A DNA stretch of 64,000 nt from Oceanobacillus salinisoli (GTDB lineage Bacteria; Bacillota; Bacilli; Bacillales; Amphibacillaceae). The number at the start of each line of letters is the position of its first letter. Position 1 is the stretch's first letter. Below, one piece after another: positions 25,644 through 32,492 of this stretch. The notes under the pieces are model-generated. The model saw only the letters and a list, made by a program, of their open reading frames with translations, did not search any database and was not told the DNA's origin. The position numbers and the translations under genes were made by a program. The stretch covers positions 1 through 64,000 of the forward strand of contig NZ_WOFB01000028.1 in NCBI RefSeq assembly GCF_009733865.1, read 5' to 3'.

Positions 25644-26405
25644 ATGGAACAAATGAAACTTGAATCAAAAGTTTTTTCTGTTTTAAAAGATAAAATACAA
25701 ATGATCCAAACAGAACAGGATCGTGCCATATATCTAGTTGGTCCCATTCGACTTCCAGTAAACTTAGATGGAGAAACCGTTGAATTCAAATGGTATTGCT
25801 GGTTGAATTACGATGAGGTCACAGAAGACTATGAGCGTATTATCGAAAAATTATCCTCATCCAATCTTGCAGAATATCAGCAATCCAGTGTGCTAGTTTA
25901 TGGTGATTTCGAGCATGGTGATGATGCCCTTATCCGAATGCATTCCATTTGCCATACAGGAGATATTTTTGGCAGTAAGCGCTGTGATTGCGGGTACCAA
26001 TTAAAACAATCCATGAAAAAAATTACGGAGCATGGTGTCGGCGCATTATTTTATTTAGCCAATCACGAAGGCCGTGGTATTGGTTTATTCTCTAAAGCTA
26101 TGGCATATGTTCTCCAGGAAAACGGTTATGATACAGTGGAGGCAAATGAAAGCTTAGGCTTTGTCAATGATTCAAGAAACTATGATGATGCCATCCTGGT
26201 TTTAAAAGCATTACGTGTTAAACCTGTCACATTGATTACAAACAATCCCAAAAAACTGGAAGCATTGAAAAATGCCGGATTATACATTTCCGGAAGGGTA
26301 CCTTTATGGGGGGATATTTCCGAGTATAACAAAAAATACTTAGAGACAAAAATCGCAAAGTCCGGACATATGCGTGATGACGAGGGGACTTGTTCCAATG
26401 ATTAA
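25644..26405 (+). CDS. ribA: GTP cyclohydrolase II (stand-alone RibA type)
   Basis: Converts GTP to 2,5-diamino-6-ribosylamino-4(3H)-pyrimidinone 5'-phosphate, formate and pyrophosphate. The 253-residue protein has zinc ligands Cys103, Cys114 and Cys116 (SICHTGDIFGSKRCDCG) and the HEGRGIG block (141-147). An extra ~80 residue N-terminal segment precedes the core. It is not fused to DHBP synthase, unlike the RibBA of Bacillus. ATG follows GAGGAG. Its end overlaps ribD by eight bases. The absence of ribE/ribH and of an FMN riboswitch suggests a separate system from the main rib operon. Confidence 0.9.
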   Translation: MEQMKLESKVFSVLKDKIQMIQTEQDRAIYLVGPIRLPVNLDGETVEFKWYCWLNYDEVTEDYERIIEKLSSSNLAEYQQSSVLVYGDFEHGDDALIRMHSICHTGDIFGSKRCDCGYQLKQSMKKITEHGVGALFYLANHEGRGIGLFSKAMAYVLQENGYDTVEANESLGFVNDSRNYDDAILVLKALRVKPVTLITNNPKKLEALKNAGLYISGRVPLWGDISEYNKKYLETKIAKSGHMRDDEGTCSND

Positions 26406-27489
26406 TCACGAATTTTACATGGACTTGGCATTAAACAATGCTAAAGCGATGAAAGGTCAAACCGACCCGAACCCACTAGTTGGTTCCGTTATTGTGAATG
26501 ACAACCGAATTGTAGGTGTTGGTACGCATTTGAAAGCAGGTGAACCACACGCGGAAATCCATGCATTAAGAATGGCTGGGGAAAAGGCAAGAGGTGGAAC
26601 GATTTATGTGACACTAGAACCGTGCTCCCATCACGGCCGGACAGGACCGTGTGCGGTTGCTATTGTGGAAGCAGGTATTAAAAAAGTAGTCATTGCTGCT
26701 TTAGATCCAAATCCAGTTGTAGCAGGAAACGGTGTAAAAATCCTAAGAGAAGCAGGATTAGAAGTTGTAATTGGGATTCGTGAGCAAGAGGCAACCCAAA
26801 TGAATGAAGTATTTAATAAATTTATAACCGATCAGAAGCCGTTCATTACTTTAAAAGCTGGAATTACATTGGACGGCAAAGTTGCCACCCATACGTACAG
26901 CAGCAAATGGATTACATCAGAGGAAGCGAGACAGGATGTCCATCAGCTTAGAAGTGAAAATATGGCTATTTTAGTAGGGATTAACACCGCATTAAAGGAC
27001 AACCCTGCACTAACATCAAGAATTCCAAATGGTAGAAGCCCAATTCGTGTCATCATGGATTCAACATTAAAACTCCCTTTAAATTACCAGGTTGTTACCG
27101 ACCAACAGGCTCCTACATGGATTTTTACGAGTAAAAATCACGATTCAGACAAGCGTACCAAGCTCGAAGAATTAGGAATAAACGTCTTTGTAACGAATTC
27201 TGAAACAACTGTAAATCCTGTAGAAGTCGTCGATACACTTGGGAAAGAAGGCGTTTCTTCTCTAATTATTGAGGGCGGTGGCAATATCAATGCAGCTTTC
27301 CTAAAGGAAGAACTTATTGATAAAATAATCCTTTACTTTGCACCAAAGCTCGTCGGCGGAAAAGATGCACCAACCTTTCTCGAAGGTACGGGTATTGATG
27401 AAATGCAAAATGCCATTGAATTAACCAATACCGACATCAAACCTATTGGGAACGATTTTAAATTTATTGGTTATCCAAAATATAAATAA
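26398..27489 (+). CDS. ribD: Bifunctional pyrimidine deaminase/reductase RibD
   Basis: 363 residues: N-terminal CMP/dCMP-type deaminase domain with zinc ligands His51 (HAE, with Glu53), Cys76 and Cys85 (PCSHHGRTGPC), and a C-terminal reductase domain from about 147, including GGGNINAAFL. It deaminates the GTP cyclohydrolase II product and reduces the ribose to ribityl. ATG at 26398 lies inside the end of the previous gene; an upstream in-frame ATG at 26374 lacks a site. Part of a compact operon with ribA and a HAD phosphatase. Confidence 0.9.
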   Translation: MINHEFYMDLALNNAKAMKGQTDPNPLVGSVIVNDNRIVGVGTHLKAGEPHAEIHALRMAGEKARGGTIYVTLEPCSHHGRTGPCAVAIVEAGIKKVVIAALDPNPVVAGNGVKILREAGLEVVIGIREQEATQMNEVFNKFITDQKPFITLKAGITLDGKVATHTYSSKWITSEEARQDVHQLRSENMAILVGINTALKDNPALTSRIPNGRSPIRVIMDSTLKLPLNYQVVTDQQAPTWIFTSKNHDSDKRTKLEELGINVFVTNSETTVNPVEVVDTLGKEGVSSLIIEGGGNINAAFLKEELIDKIILYFAPKLVGGKDAPTFLEGTGIDEMQNAIELTNTDIKPIGNDFKFIGYPKYK

Positions 27490-27504
27490 TTGAGGGATGA
27501 CAAC

Positions 27505-28071
27505 ATGAAATTTGGTTTTGATATTGATGATACGTTAATTAATCTAAGGGAACATGCATTTCACATTTATAATAAAAAATTAAAGAAGAACCTGGACTTA
27601 TCCATTTTTAAAAATATCGACAAAGTAGAAATACATGAACCATTTGGCTTAACTGATGAGGAAGGCAATCAAATGTGGAATAGCTCCTTAGAAGAAATTT
27701 ATTATACAGATTGCCCTCCCTTCAACGGCGCACTGGAAACTTTACAAAAGCTTGATCAGCAAGGACATGAGATATACTATATTACTGCCAGACCAAAGGA
27801 ACACGGTCAAAGAACAAGGGAATGGCTAAAAGAACAAGGTTTTCCAGTTCATGACGATCGTTTCTTCTACGGAATGAAAGATGATGAAAAAGTACATATC
27901 ATTAAAGAACTTCACCTTGATTATTATGTAGATGATAAACCAACAGTTCTTCAGACATTACACAATGAAAAGCCAATGTTACTTATCAAGGACCAACCAT
28001 ACAATCAGCAGATGAAGGATTTCACCCGAATAATGGATTGGAATGATTTTCTCCATATGATTGATTTGTAA
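27505..28071 (+). CDS. HAD-superfamily phosphatase in the rib-like operon
   Basis: 188 residues with the HAD nucleophile motif DIDDT (Asp6, Asp8), motif II YYITARP and a C-terminal DDK acid motif (YYVDDKP). It resembles 5'(3')-deoxyribonucleotidase-like members. The ATG at 27505 follows GAGGGATG; an in-frame TTG at 27490 is less likely. It lies 15 bases after ribD, so the likely role (inference) is to dephosphorylate the RibD product to 5-amino-6-ribitylaminouracil, a step done by HAD enzymes in other bacteria. A general nucleotidase is the alternative. Confidence 0.8.
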   Translation: MKFGFDIDDTLINLREHAFHIYNKKLKKNLDLSIFKNIDKVEIHEPFGLTDEEGNQMWNSSLEEIYYTDCPPFNGALETLQKLDQQGHEIYYITARPKEHGQRTREWLKEQGFPVHDDRFFYGMKDDEKVHIIKELHLDYYVDDKPTVLQTLHNEKPMLLIKDQPYNQQMKDFTRIMDWNDFLHMIDL

Positions 28072-28145
28072 TGTCGTTATTACAAGGCTCCACTGAATTA
28101 CTTACGTAGCTTTTTTACACAAATCACAAACAAATATATTGCATA

Positions 28146-28174
28146 TTACATTACCTTTCATTTTATAGTATAAT
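28146..28174 (+). promoter_or_regulatory. gntR promoter
   Basis: TTACAT (28146-28151), 17-base spacer, TATAAT (28169-28174). Confidence 0.6.
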
Positions 28175-28212
28175 AGGGATTAGGCTAAATACTTTCTGGG
28201 AGGTAATAGATT

Positions 28213-28866
28213 ATGCCTATACCAACAAATCATGAAAAACCAGCTCGACAATCCGCTAAGGATAGTGCATTTAATCAACTCCAGCAATGGATTATAGACG
28301 GGACGTTACTCCCAGGTGAAAAAATAAATGATACAGAACTTGCTCAGGCTTTAGGTGTCAGCAGAACACCAGTACGTGAGTCCCTGCAGCTTCTTGAAGC
28401 ACAGGGTTTTGTTAAAATGTATCCTGGAAAAGCAACACAAGTAACAGAAGTGGAGAGAAGTTCCATTAAAGAACTTTTACCCCCATTGGCAGTATTACAA
28501 GCATTATCAGCAGAACTTGCTATACAGAACTTAAATGATGAAACCATTGCATTGCTGGAAAATACAAATAATCGATTTGAAGAGGCAATTCGTTCAGAAA
28601 ATTACTATTCCGCTTTAAAAATTGATGAAAAGTTCCATGACATTATTGTTGATACCGCTAACAATAAATATATCAAAAGTATTATAGAATCTCTGCAGGC
28701 GCACGTTAGAAGATTATTCTTCCACAATTCCATTATTCTAACTGAACATTCCATTATAGACCACGCAAAAATCATCGACCTGTTGAAAAAGGAAGATGTA
28801 GACACTTTAACTGCAACAATGAAGGATAATTGGCTTCGAACCATCGAATTATTTCCTGGTGTGTGA
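28213..28866 (+). CDS. GntR-family regulator (FCD/FadR subfamily)
   Basis: 217 residues. The N-terminal winged helix has the GntR signature (LPGEKINDTELAQALGVSRT, then PVRESLQLLEAQG, to about 75). The C-terminal all-helical FCD domain has metal-type ligands (DEKFH and HVRRLFFH). ATG follows GGGAGGTAATAGATT. It has its own promoter and a strong terminator, 141 bases after the HAD gene. It may sense a metabolite of the neighbouring rib-like operon or act elsewhere; nothing in the sequence settles this. Confidence 0.85.
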   Translation: MPIPTNHEKPARQSAKDSAFNQLQQWIIDGTLLPGEKINDTELAQALGVSRTPVRESLQLLEAQGFVKMYPGKATQVTEVERSSIKELLPPLAVLQALSAELAIQNLNDETIALLENTNNRFEEAIRSENYYSALKIDEKFHDIIVDTANNKYIKSIIESLQAHVRRLFFHNSIILTEHSIIDHAKIIDLLKKEDVDTLTATMKDNWLRTIELFPGV

Positions 28867-28881
28867 TCAGCGCTTTTTAGC

Positions 28882-28926
28882 AAAACGAACACATTCGCCC
28901 ACTTTATAGCGAATGTGTTCGTTTTT
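28882..28926 (+). terminator. gntR terminator
   Basis: AAAACGAACACATTCGC (28882-28898) pairs perfectly with GCGAATGTGTTCGTTTT (28909-28925), followed by a T-run. Confidence 0.9.
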
Positions 28927-28928
28927 AC

Positions 28929-28975
28929 ATATACTTGAGAACTTGGGACGTTAATTTTAGCTACGACGAATGCGC
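28929..28975 (+). repeat. Dispersed repeat family B, partial copy 4
   Basis: TATACTTGAGAACTTGGGAC then GTTAATTTTAGCTACGACGA corresponds to the left arm of family B. A detached right end (TTTTACGTGTAAAA) is at about 29101-29114, so the middle has diverged or been replaced. Confidence 0.55.
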
Positions 28976-29110
28976 TTGTCTGAGTATCTACAGGACAAAT
29001 AAGGCTTGGACAACATTAAATCGCATGTAGAAGAAGAGATTTCTTTTTCATGGAAGGGCGAGTAACTGCGGCCCCAATCTTTAACAAAAAACTGAATACA
29101 TTTTACGTGT

Positions 29111-29152
29111 AAAAAAACCGGCTCTCCCGATTAAAGGAAAGACGGTTTTTTT
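29111..29152 (-). terminator. brnQ terminator
   Basis: AAAAAAACCGGCTCTCC pairs (with G-U) with GGAAAGACGGTTTTTTT. The stem includes the flanking A/T runs and lies just after the brnQ stop. Confidence 0.75.
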
Positions 29153-29156
29153 ATTT

Positions 29157-30515
29157 TTACGCTTCTTGTGTAGCTGATACTTTTTGAATACGTGCAATAA
29201 TACCTGTGATTAATATTACAACAACTGCTGGTACTAACCAGCCCAATCCCTCATTGTATAATGGCAATACATTTTCATAGAAGTTTAAAACCGGTACCAT
29301 CCAACTAAAATAGTCGATACCAAGTGAATCACAAAGTGACTTTAATCCATCAAAAATACTGATGAGGAAGGTTACTGAAATAGTTGATAAATATACGATA
29401 CGCGCATGATTAAATAATGGTGAAAGAAATGCCAATAGCATTAGTACAATAGCCAATGGATAAAGGAACATTAATACAGGAATAGAGAATGCAATAATGT
29501 TCGCTAAACCAAAGTTTGCAATAATAAATGTTAAAGCAGTAAAGAATACTACTAACGCTTTATAGCTGATGTTCGGAAGTAGTGTATGGAAATACTCCGC
29601 ATTCGCTGTAATTAACCCGATAGCTGTCGTCAAACATGCCAATGTGATTAATACGGCTAAAAGAATGGAACCAAATGTTCCGAAGTAGTACGTTGCGGCT
29701 CCACTTAGTACCGGACCACCTGTCTCAAAAAGACCTAAGACATTTGTACTTGTTGCACCTAAATAAGCAATACCTACATAAATAAGTCCTAAGAGTGTAA
29801 TGGCAATAACACCTGATTTTGCTGTAGCAGAGAGAATTTCACTTTTTGAAGTGATTCCCATTGACCGAACGACATTAATTACAATAATTGCAAATACTAA
29901 GGATGCTAGTGCATCCATCGTGTTGTATCCTTCTAAAAATCCTGTTACAAATCCACCAGTTGCATAGGATTCCTCAGGTGATTGAATAGCCCCCATCGGA
30001 TTTACAAATGCCGTAATCAATAAAATTGCTATTAAAACGACAAGAACAGGCGCTAACATTTTTCCAACCATATCTACAATTTTTGCGGGATAGAGTGAAA
30101 ATATAAGTGCTACTGCAAAGAATATTATCGTAAACATTAGTAATGCCGTTTGTTGAGATCCCTCATTTACAAATGGTGCAATACCAACTTCGAATGCAAC
30201 CGTTCCAGTACGAGGTGCAGCAAAAAATGGTCCAATCGTTAAATATAATAATGCAGTAAAGAATACTCCGTAAGCCGGATGAACTCTACCTGCAAGCTCC
30301 TGCAAGTTACTGGACCCGGAGAACGCCATTGCCAAAATACCTAAAAGCGGCAAGCCAACCCCCGTAATTAAAAACCCAATTGCTGCTGGTCCAAGGTTTG
30401 TACCTGCATATTGACCAAGCTGTGCTGGGAAAATTAAGTTTCCCGCTCCAAAGAATAATGCAAATAACATAAATCCAATTGCTAAATAAGAAGTAAATGG
30501 TAGCTTCTCATTCAT
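29157..30515 (-). CDS. brnQ: Branched-chain amino acid transporter BrnQ (LIVCS family)
   Basis: 452 residues, about twelve transmembrane helices. It begins MNEKLPFTSYLAIGFMLFAL with the LIVCS signature FFGAGNLIFP (just after residue 20) and AAPRTGTVAFEVG around 100. Imports Leu/Ile/Val with Na+ or H+ (family role). The start is ATG at 30515 after AAGGGGGAAATTATA; an ATG 20 codons upstream has no site. Its long leader (about 225 bases) carries a dispersed repeat rather than a T-box. A CodY-box-like site lies upstream of the promoter. Confidence 0.9.
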   Translation of the reverse strand: MNEKLPFTSYLAIGFMLFALFFGAGNLIFPAQLGQYAGTNLGPAAIGFLITGVGLPLLGILAMAFSGSSNLQELAGRVHPAYGVFFTALLYLTIGPFFAAPRTGTVAFEVGIAPFVNEGSQQTALLMFTIIFFAVALIFSLYPAKIVDMVGKMLAPVLVVLIAILLITAFVNPMGAIQSPEESYATGGFVTGFLEGYNTMDALASLVFAIIVINVVRSMGITSKSEILSATAKSGVIAITLLGLIYVGIAYLGATSTNVLGLFETGGPVLSGAATYYFGTFGSILLAVLITLACLTTAIGLITANAEYFHTLLPNISYKALVVFFTALTFIIANFGLANIIAFSIPVLMFLYPLAIVLMLLAFLSPLFNHARIVYLSTISVTFLISIFDGLKSLCDSLGIDYFSWMVPVLNFYENVLPLYNEGLGWLVPAVVVILITGIIARIQKVSATQEA

Positions 30516-30589
30516 TATAATTTCCCCCTTAGTATATATTTCTATTGTTTTTAAGTTGATAAAGTGCACCTTCAATCAATGAGTTGTGT

Positions 30590-30720
30590 TTACTCCCCAC
30601 TGATTGTTAGATGAACGAATCAGGAGTTTACTGGCTGCCCGCCCCCCACTTATAATTCTTGAGGCATTTAGAATTCTCCTCGTTAAGGGTCTTACAGCCA
30701 GTTAATCACGTGATAAAATT
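30590..30720. repeat. Dispersed repeat family C, copy 2, with inverted ends, in the brnQ leader
   Basis: Contains ACTGGCTGCC (about 30630) and, inverted, GGTCTTACAGCCAGTTAATC (30690-30709), plus CCACTGATTGTTAG/CGAATCAGGAG that can pair. The whole lies inside the predicted brnQ 5' leader, so the folded form would be part of that transcript. Other copies: 9944-9974, 49388-49418, 50175-50208. Confidence 0.65.
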
Positions 30721-30746
30721 CATATGCAATATATCGGATGCAATCT

Positions 30747-30775
30747 ATCATACTACCTCATTCGGCAAAATGCAA
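30747..30775 (-). promoter_or_regulatory. brnQ promoter
   Basis: Minus strand: TTGCAT (30775-30770), 17-base spacer, TATGAT (30752-30747). Confidence 0.6.
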
Positions 30776-30799
30776 TATATTTCGACAAAATTATTTAAT

Positions 30800-30814
30800 A
30801 ATTTTCGGAAAAAG
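30800..30814. promoter_or_regulatory. CodY-box-like motif
   Basis: AATTTTCGGAAAAAG differs from the CodY consensus AATTTTCWGAAAATT at three of fifteen positions. It lies about 25 bases upstream of the brnQ -35; brnQ is a known CodY target in B. subtilis. It could also affect the divergent aminotransferase gene. Confidence 0.5.
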
Positions 30815-30931
30815 TCATTAATTAGACTATTTTAAACTGACCCTATTTTATACAAATTTCTGTAGACATATTTAAGAAAACATTATAAGATTTATCTTAC
30901 ACGTACTTAAAAAAAAGAGGTATGAATAAAT

Positions 30932-32098
30932 ATGGAATTATCAAACCGTCTACAACAATTGCCAACACAATTTTTCGCTTCCCTCGTCCAAAAAGTAGCT
31001 GCTGCGGTTAGTGAAGGTCGTGATGTGATTAATTTGGGTCAAGGAAATCCAGACCAGCCAACTCCACCTCATATTGTCAAGGCACTACAGGAAGCCGCTG
31101 AAGACCCCAATAATCATAAGTATTCTCCATTTAGTGGAACTTATAAGTTTAAAAAGGCCGCTGCAGAATTTTATAAGCGGGAATACGAAGTTGATATAGA
31201 CCCTAACACAGAAGTCGCTATTCTATTTGGTACAAAAATCGGGTTAGTTGAACTGCCCCTTACTCTGATGAACGAAGGGGAATTAATGCTGCTCCCTGAT
31301 CCAGGTTATCCTGATTATTTATCTGGTGTCAGTCTAGCAAACGTTAAATATGATACCATACCACTAACAAAAAGCAATCATTTCCTACCCGATTATAAAA
31401 ATTTAACAGAAGAGCAGAAAGAAAATGCCAAGCTGCTCTATTTAAACTATCCTAACAATCCGACAGGGGCGACTGCAACTGGGGAATTTTTCCAGGAAAC
31501 AGTAGCCTTAGCAAAACAATATGATATTGGAATAGTTCATGACTTTGCTTATGGGGCAATCGGTTTCGACGGAGAAAAACCGATAAGTTTCCTTCAATCA
31601 GAAGGAGCCAAGGATGTTGGGGTAGAGTTGTATACTTTGTCGAAAACGTATAATATGGCTGGCTGGCGGGTTGGCTTTGCCGTTGGAAATAAGAAAATGA
31701 TCGAAGCCATCAACTTGCTGCAAGACCATTTGTTCGTTAGTCTATTCCCTGCTGTCCAGGAGGCAGCGGTCTCAGCATTAACAAGCGAACAAACCTGTGT
31801 AGAGGAACTGGTAGAGCTATATGAAAACAGACGCAACACCTTGCATCTAGAATGCAAACGTATAGGCTGGGATGCTGAAACACCAAAAGGGTCCTTCTTT
31901 GCTTGGCTGCCTGTCCCAAACGGATACAGCAGCGAATCTTTTTCTGACTTGCTGCTGGAGGAAGCGGATGTCGCCGTTGCACCTGGAAATGGATTCGGTA
32001 AGCATGGGGAAGGCTATGTACGTATCGGATTATTAGTAGAAGAAGAGCGATTGAAAGAAGCAATTAGAAGAATAGAAAAGCTAGAGATTTTTTCGTGA
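30932..32098 (+). CDS. Class I/II PLP-dependent aminotransferase (MtnE-like)
   Basis: 388 residues, fold-type I. Asn175/176 in NYPNNPTG, Asp204 and Tyr207 in HDFAYGAIGFDG, and the PLP Lys238 in TLSKTYNMAGWRVGFAVG. Overall it resembles the Bacillus methionine-salvage aminotransferase MtnE, but no mtn genes or SAM riboswitch are nearby, so a general amino acid aminotransferase is equally possible. ATG follows AAAGAGGTATG. Divergent from brnQ, with which it could share CodY control. Confidence 0.8.
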   Translation: MELSNRLQQLPTQFFASLVQKVAAAVSEGRDVINLGQGNPDQPTPPHIVKALQEAAEDPNNHKYSPFSGTYKFKKAAAEFYKREYEVDIDPNTEVAILFGTKIGLVELPLTLMNEGELMLLPDPGYPDYLSGVSLANVKYDTIPLTKSNHFLPDYKNLTEEQKENAKLLYLNYPNNPTGATATGEFFQETVALAKQYDIGIVHDFAYGAIGFDGEKPISFLQSEGAKDVGVELYTLSKTYNMAGWRVGFAVGNKKMIEAINLLQDHLFVSLFPAVQEAAVSALTSEQTCVEELVELYENRRNTLHLECKRIGWDAETPKGSFFAWLPVPNGYSSESFSDLLLEEADVAVAPGNGFGKHGEGYVRIGLLVEEERLKEAIRRIEKLEIFS

Positions 32099-32131
32099 TT
32101 TATGTGTAATGACAGGTTGATTGGGTAACTT

Positions 32132-32375
32132 GTATGTTTGTGCTCGACTGTTGTTTGATTTTGGTTTGGGTTTGCGCGTTTTGATTTTGCTGCGGCTTGA
32201 TTTAAGTCTGGGCACGCGCGTTTTGATTTTGCTACCGCTCGAATTGGGACTGGGCTCGCGCGTTTTGACTTTGCTGCCGCTCGAATTAGGGCTGGGCTCG
32301 CACGTTTTGACTTTGCTGTTGTTGCTCAATTTGGGTTTGGACTCGCACGTTTTGACTTTTCCGCCCTTGATTTAA
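32132..32375 (+). repeat. 42-base tandem repeat array
   Basis: A GCGCGTTTTG/GCACGTTTTG anchor recurs at 32174, 32216, 32258, 32300 and 32345 (periods 42, 42, 42, 45). A degenerate earlier copy starts near 32132. Units contain TTTGCTGCCGCTCGAATT and GGGCTGGGCTC. Since 42 is a multiple of three, frames stay open on both strands (60-84 codons), but neither has a convincing start site, and they are not called as genes. The array lies between a convergent gene pair. Confidence 0.85.
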
Positions 32376-32412
32376 AAGGAAGCACTTCATGGTCTAACTC
32401 TAATAAAAAAGT

Positions 32413-32460
32413 AAAAATACACACGTTATTTTTCCATCATCAATAACGTGTGTATTTCTC
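32413..32460. terminator. Bidirectional terminator after glgP
   Basis: AAATACACACGTTATT pairs with AATAACGTGTGTATTT, with a poly-T tail on the minus strand, ending the glycogen operon. It also stops rightward transcripts. Confidence 0.8.
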
Positions 32461-32492
32461 GTTGTTCTAACCTTATTACTAAAGGGTCTCTT

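Noticed and set aside
30516-30746. T-box riboswitch in the brnQ leader
   Set aside because: No AGGGTGGNACCGCG-type T-box sequence and no leader terminator; the leader is a dispersed repeat.
30830-30931. SAM (S-box) riboswitch before the MtnE-like aminotransferase
   Set aside because: The gap is only about 100 bases, AT-rich, with no S-box motifs.
32081-32375. Two overlapping opposite-strand small proteins (82 and 84 residues)
   Set aside because: Both are translations of the 42-base tandem array, lack convincing start sites, and exist because the unit length is a multiple of three.
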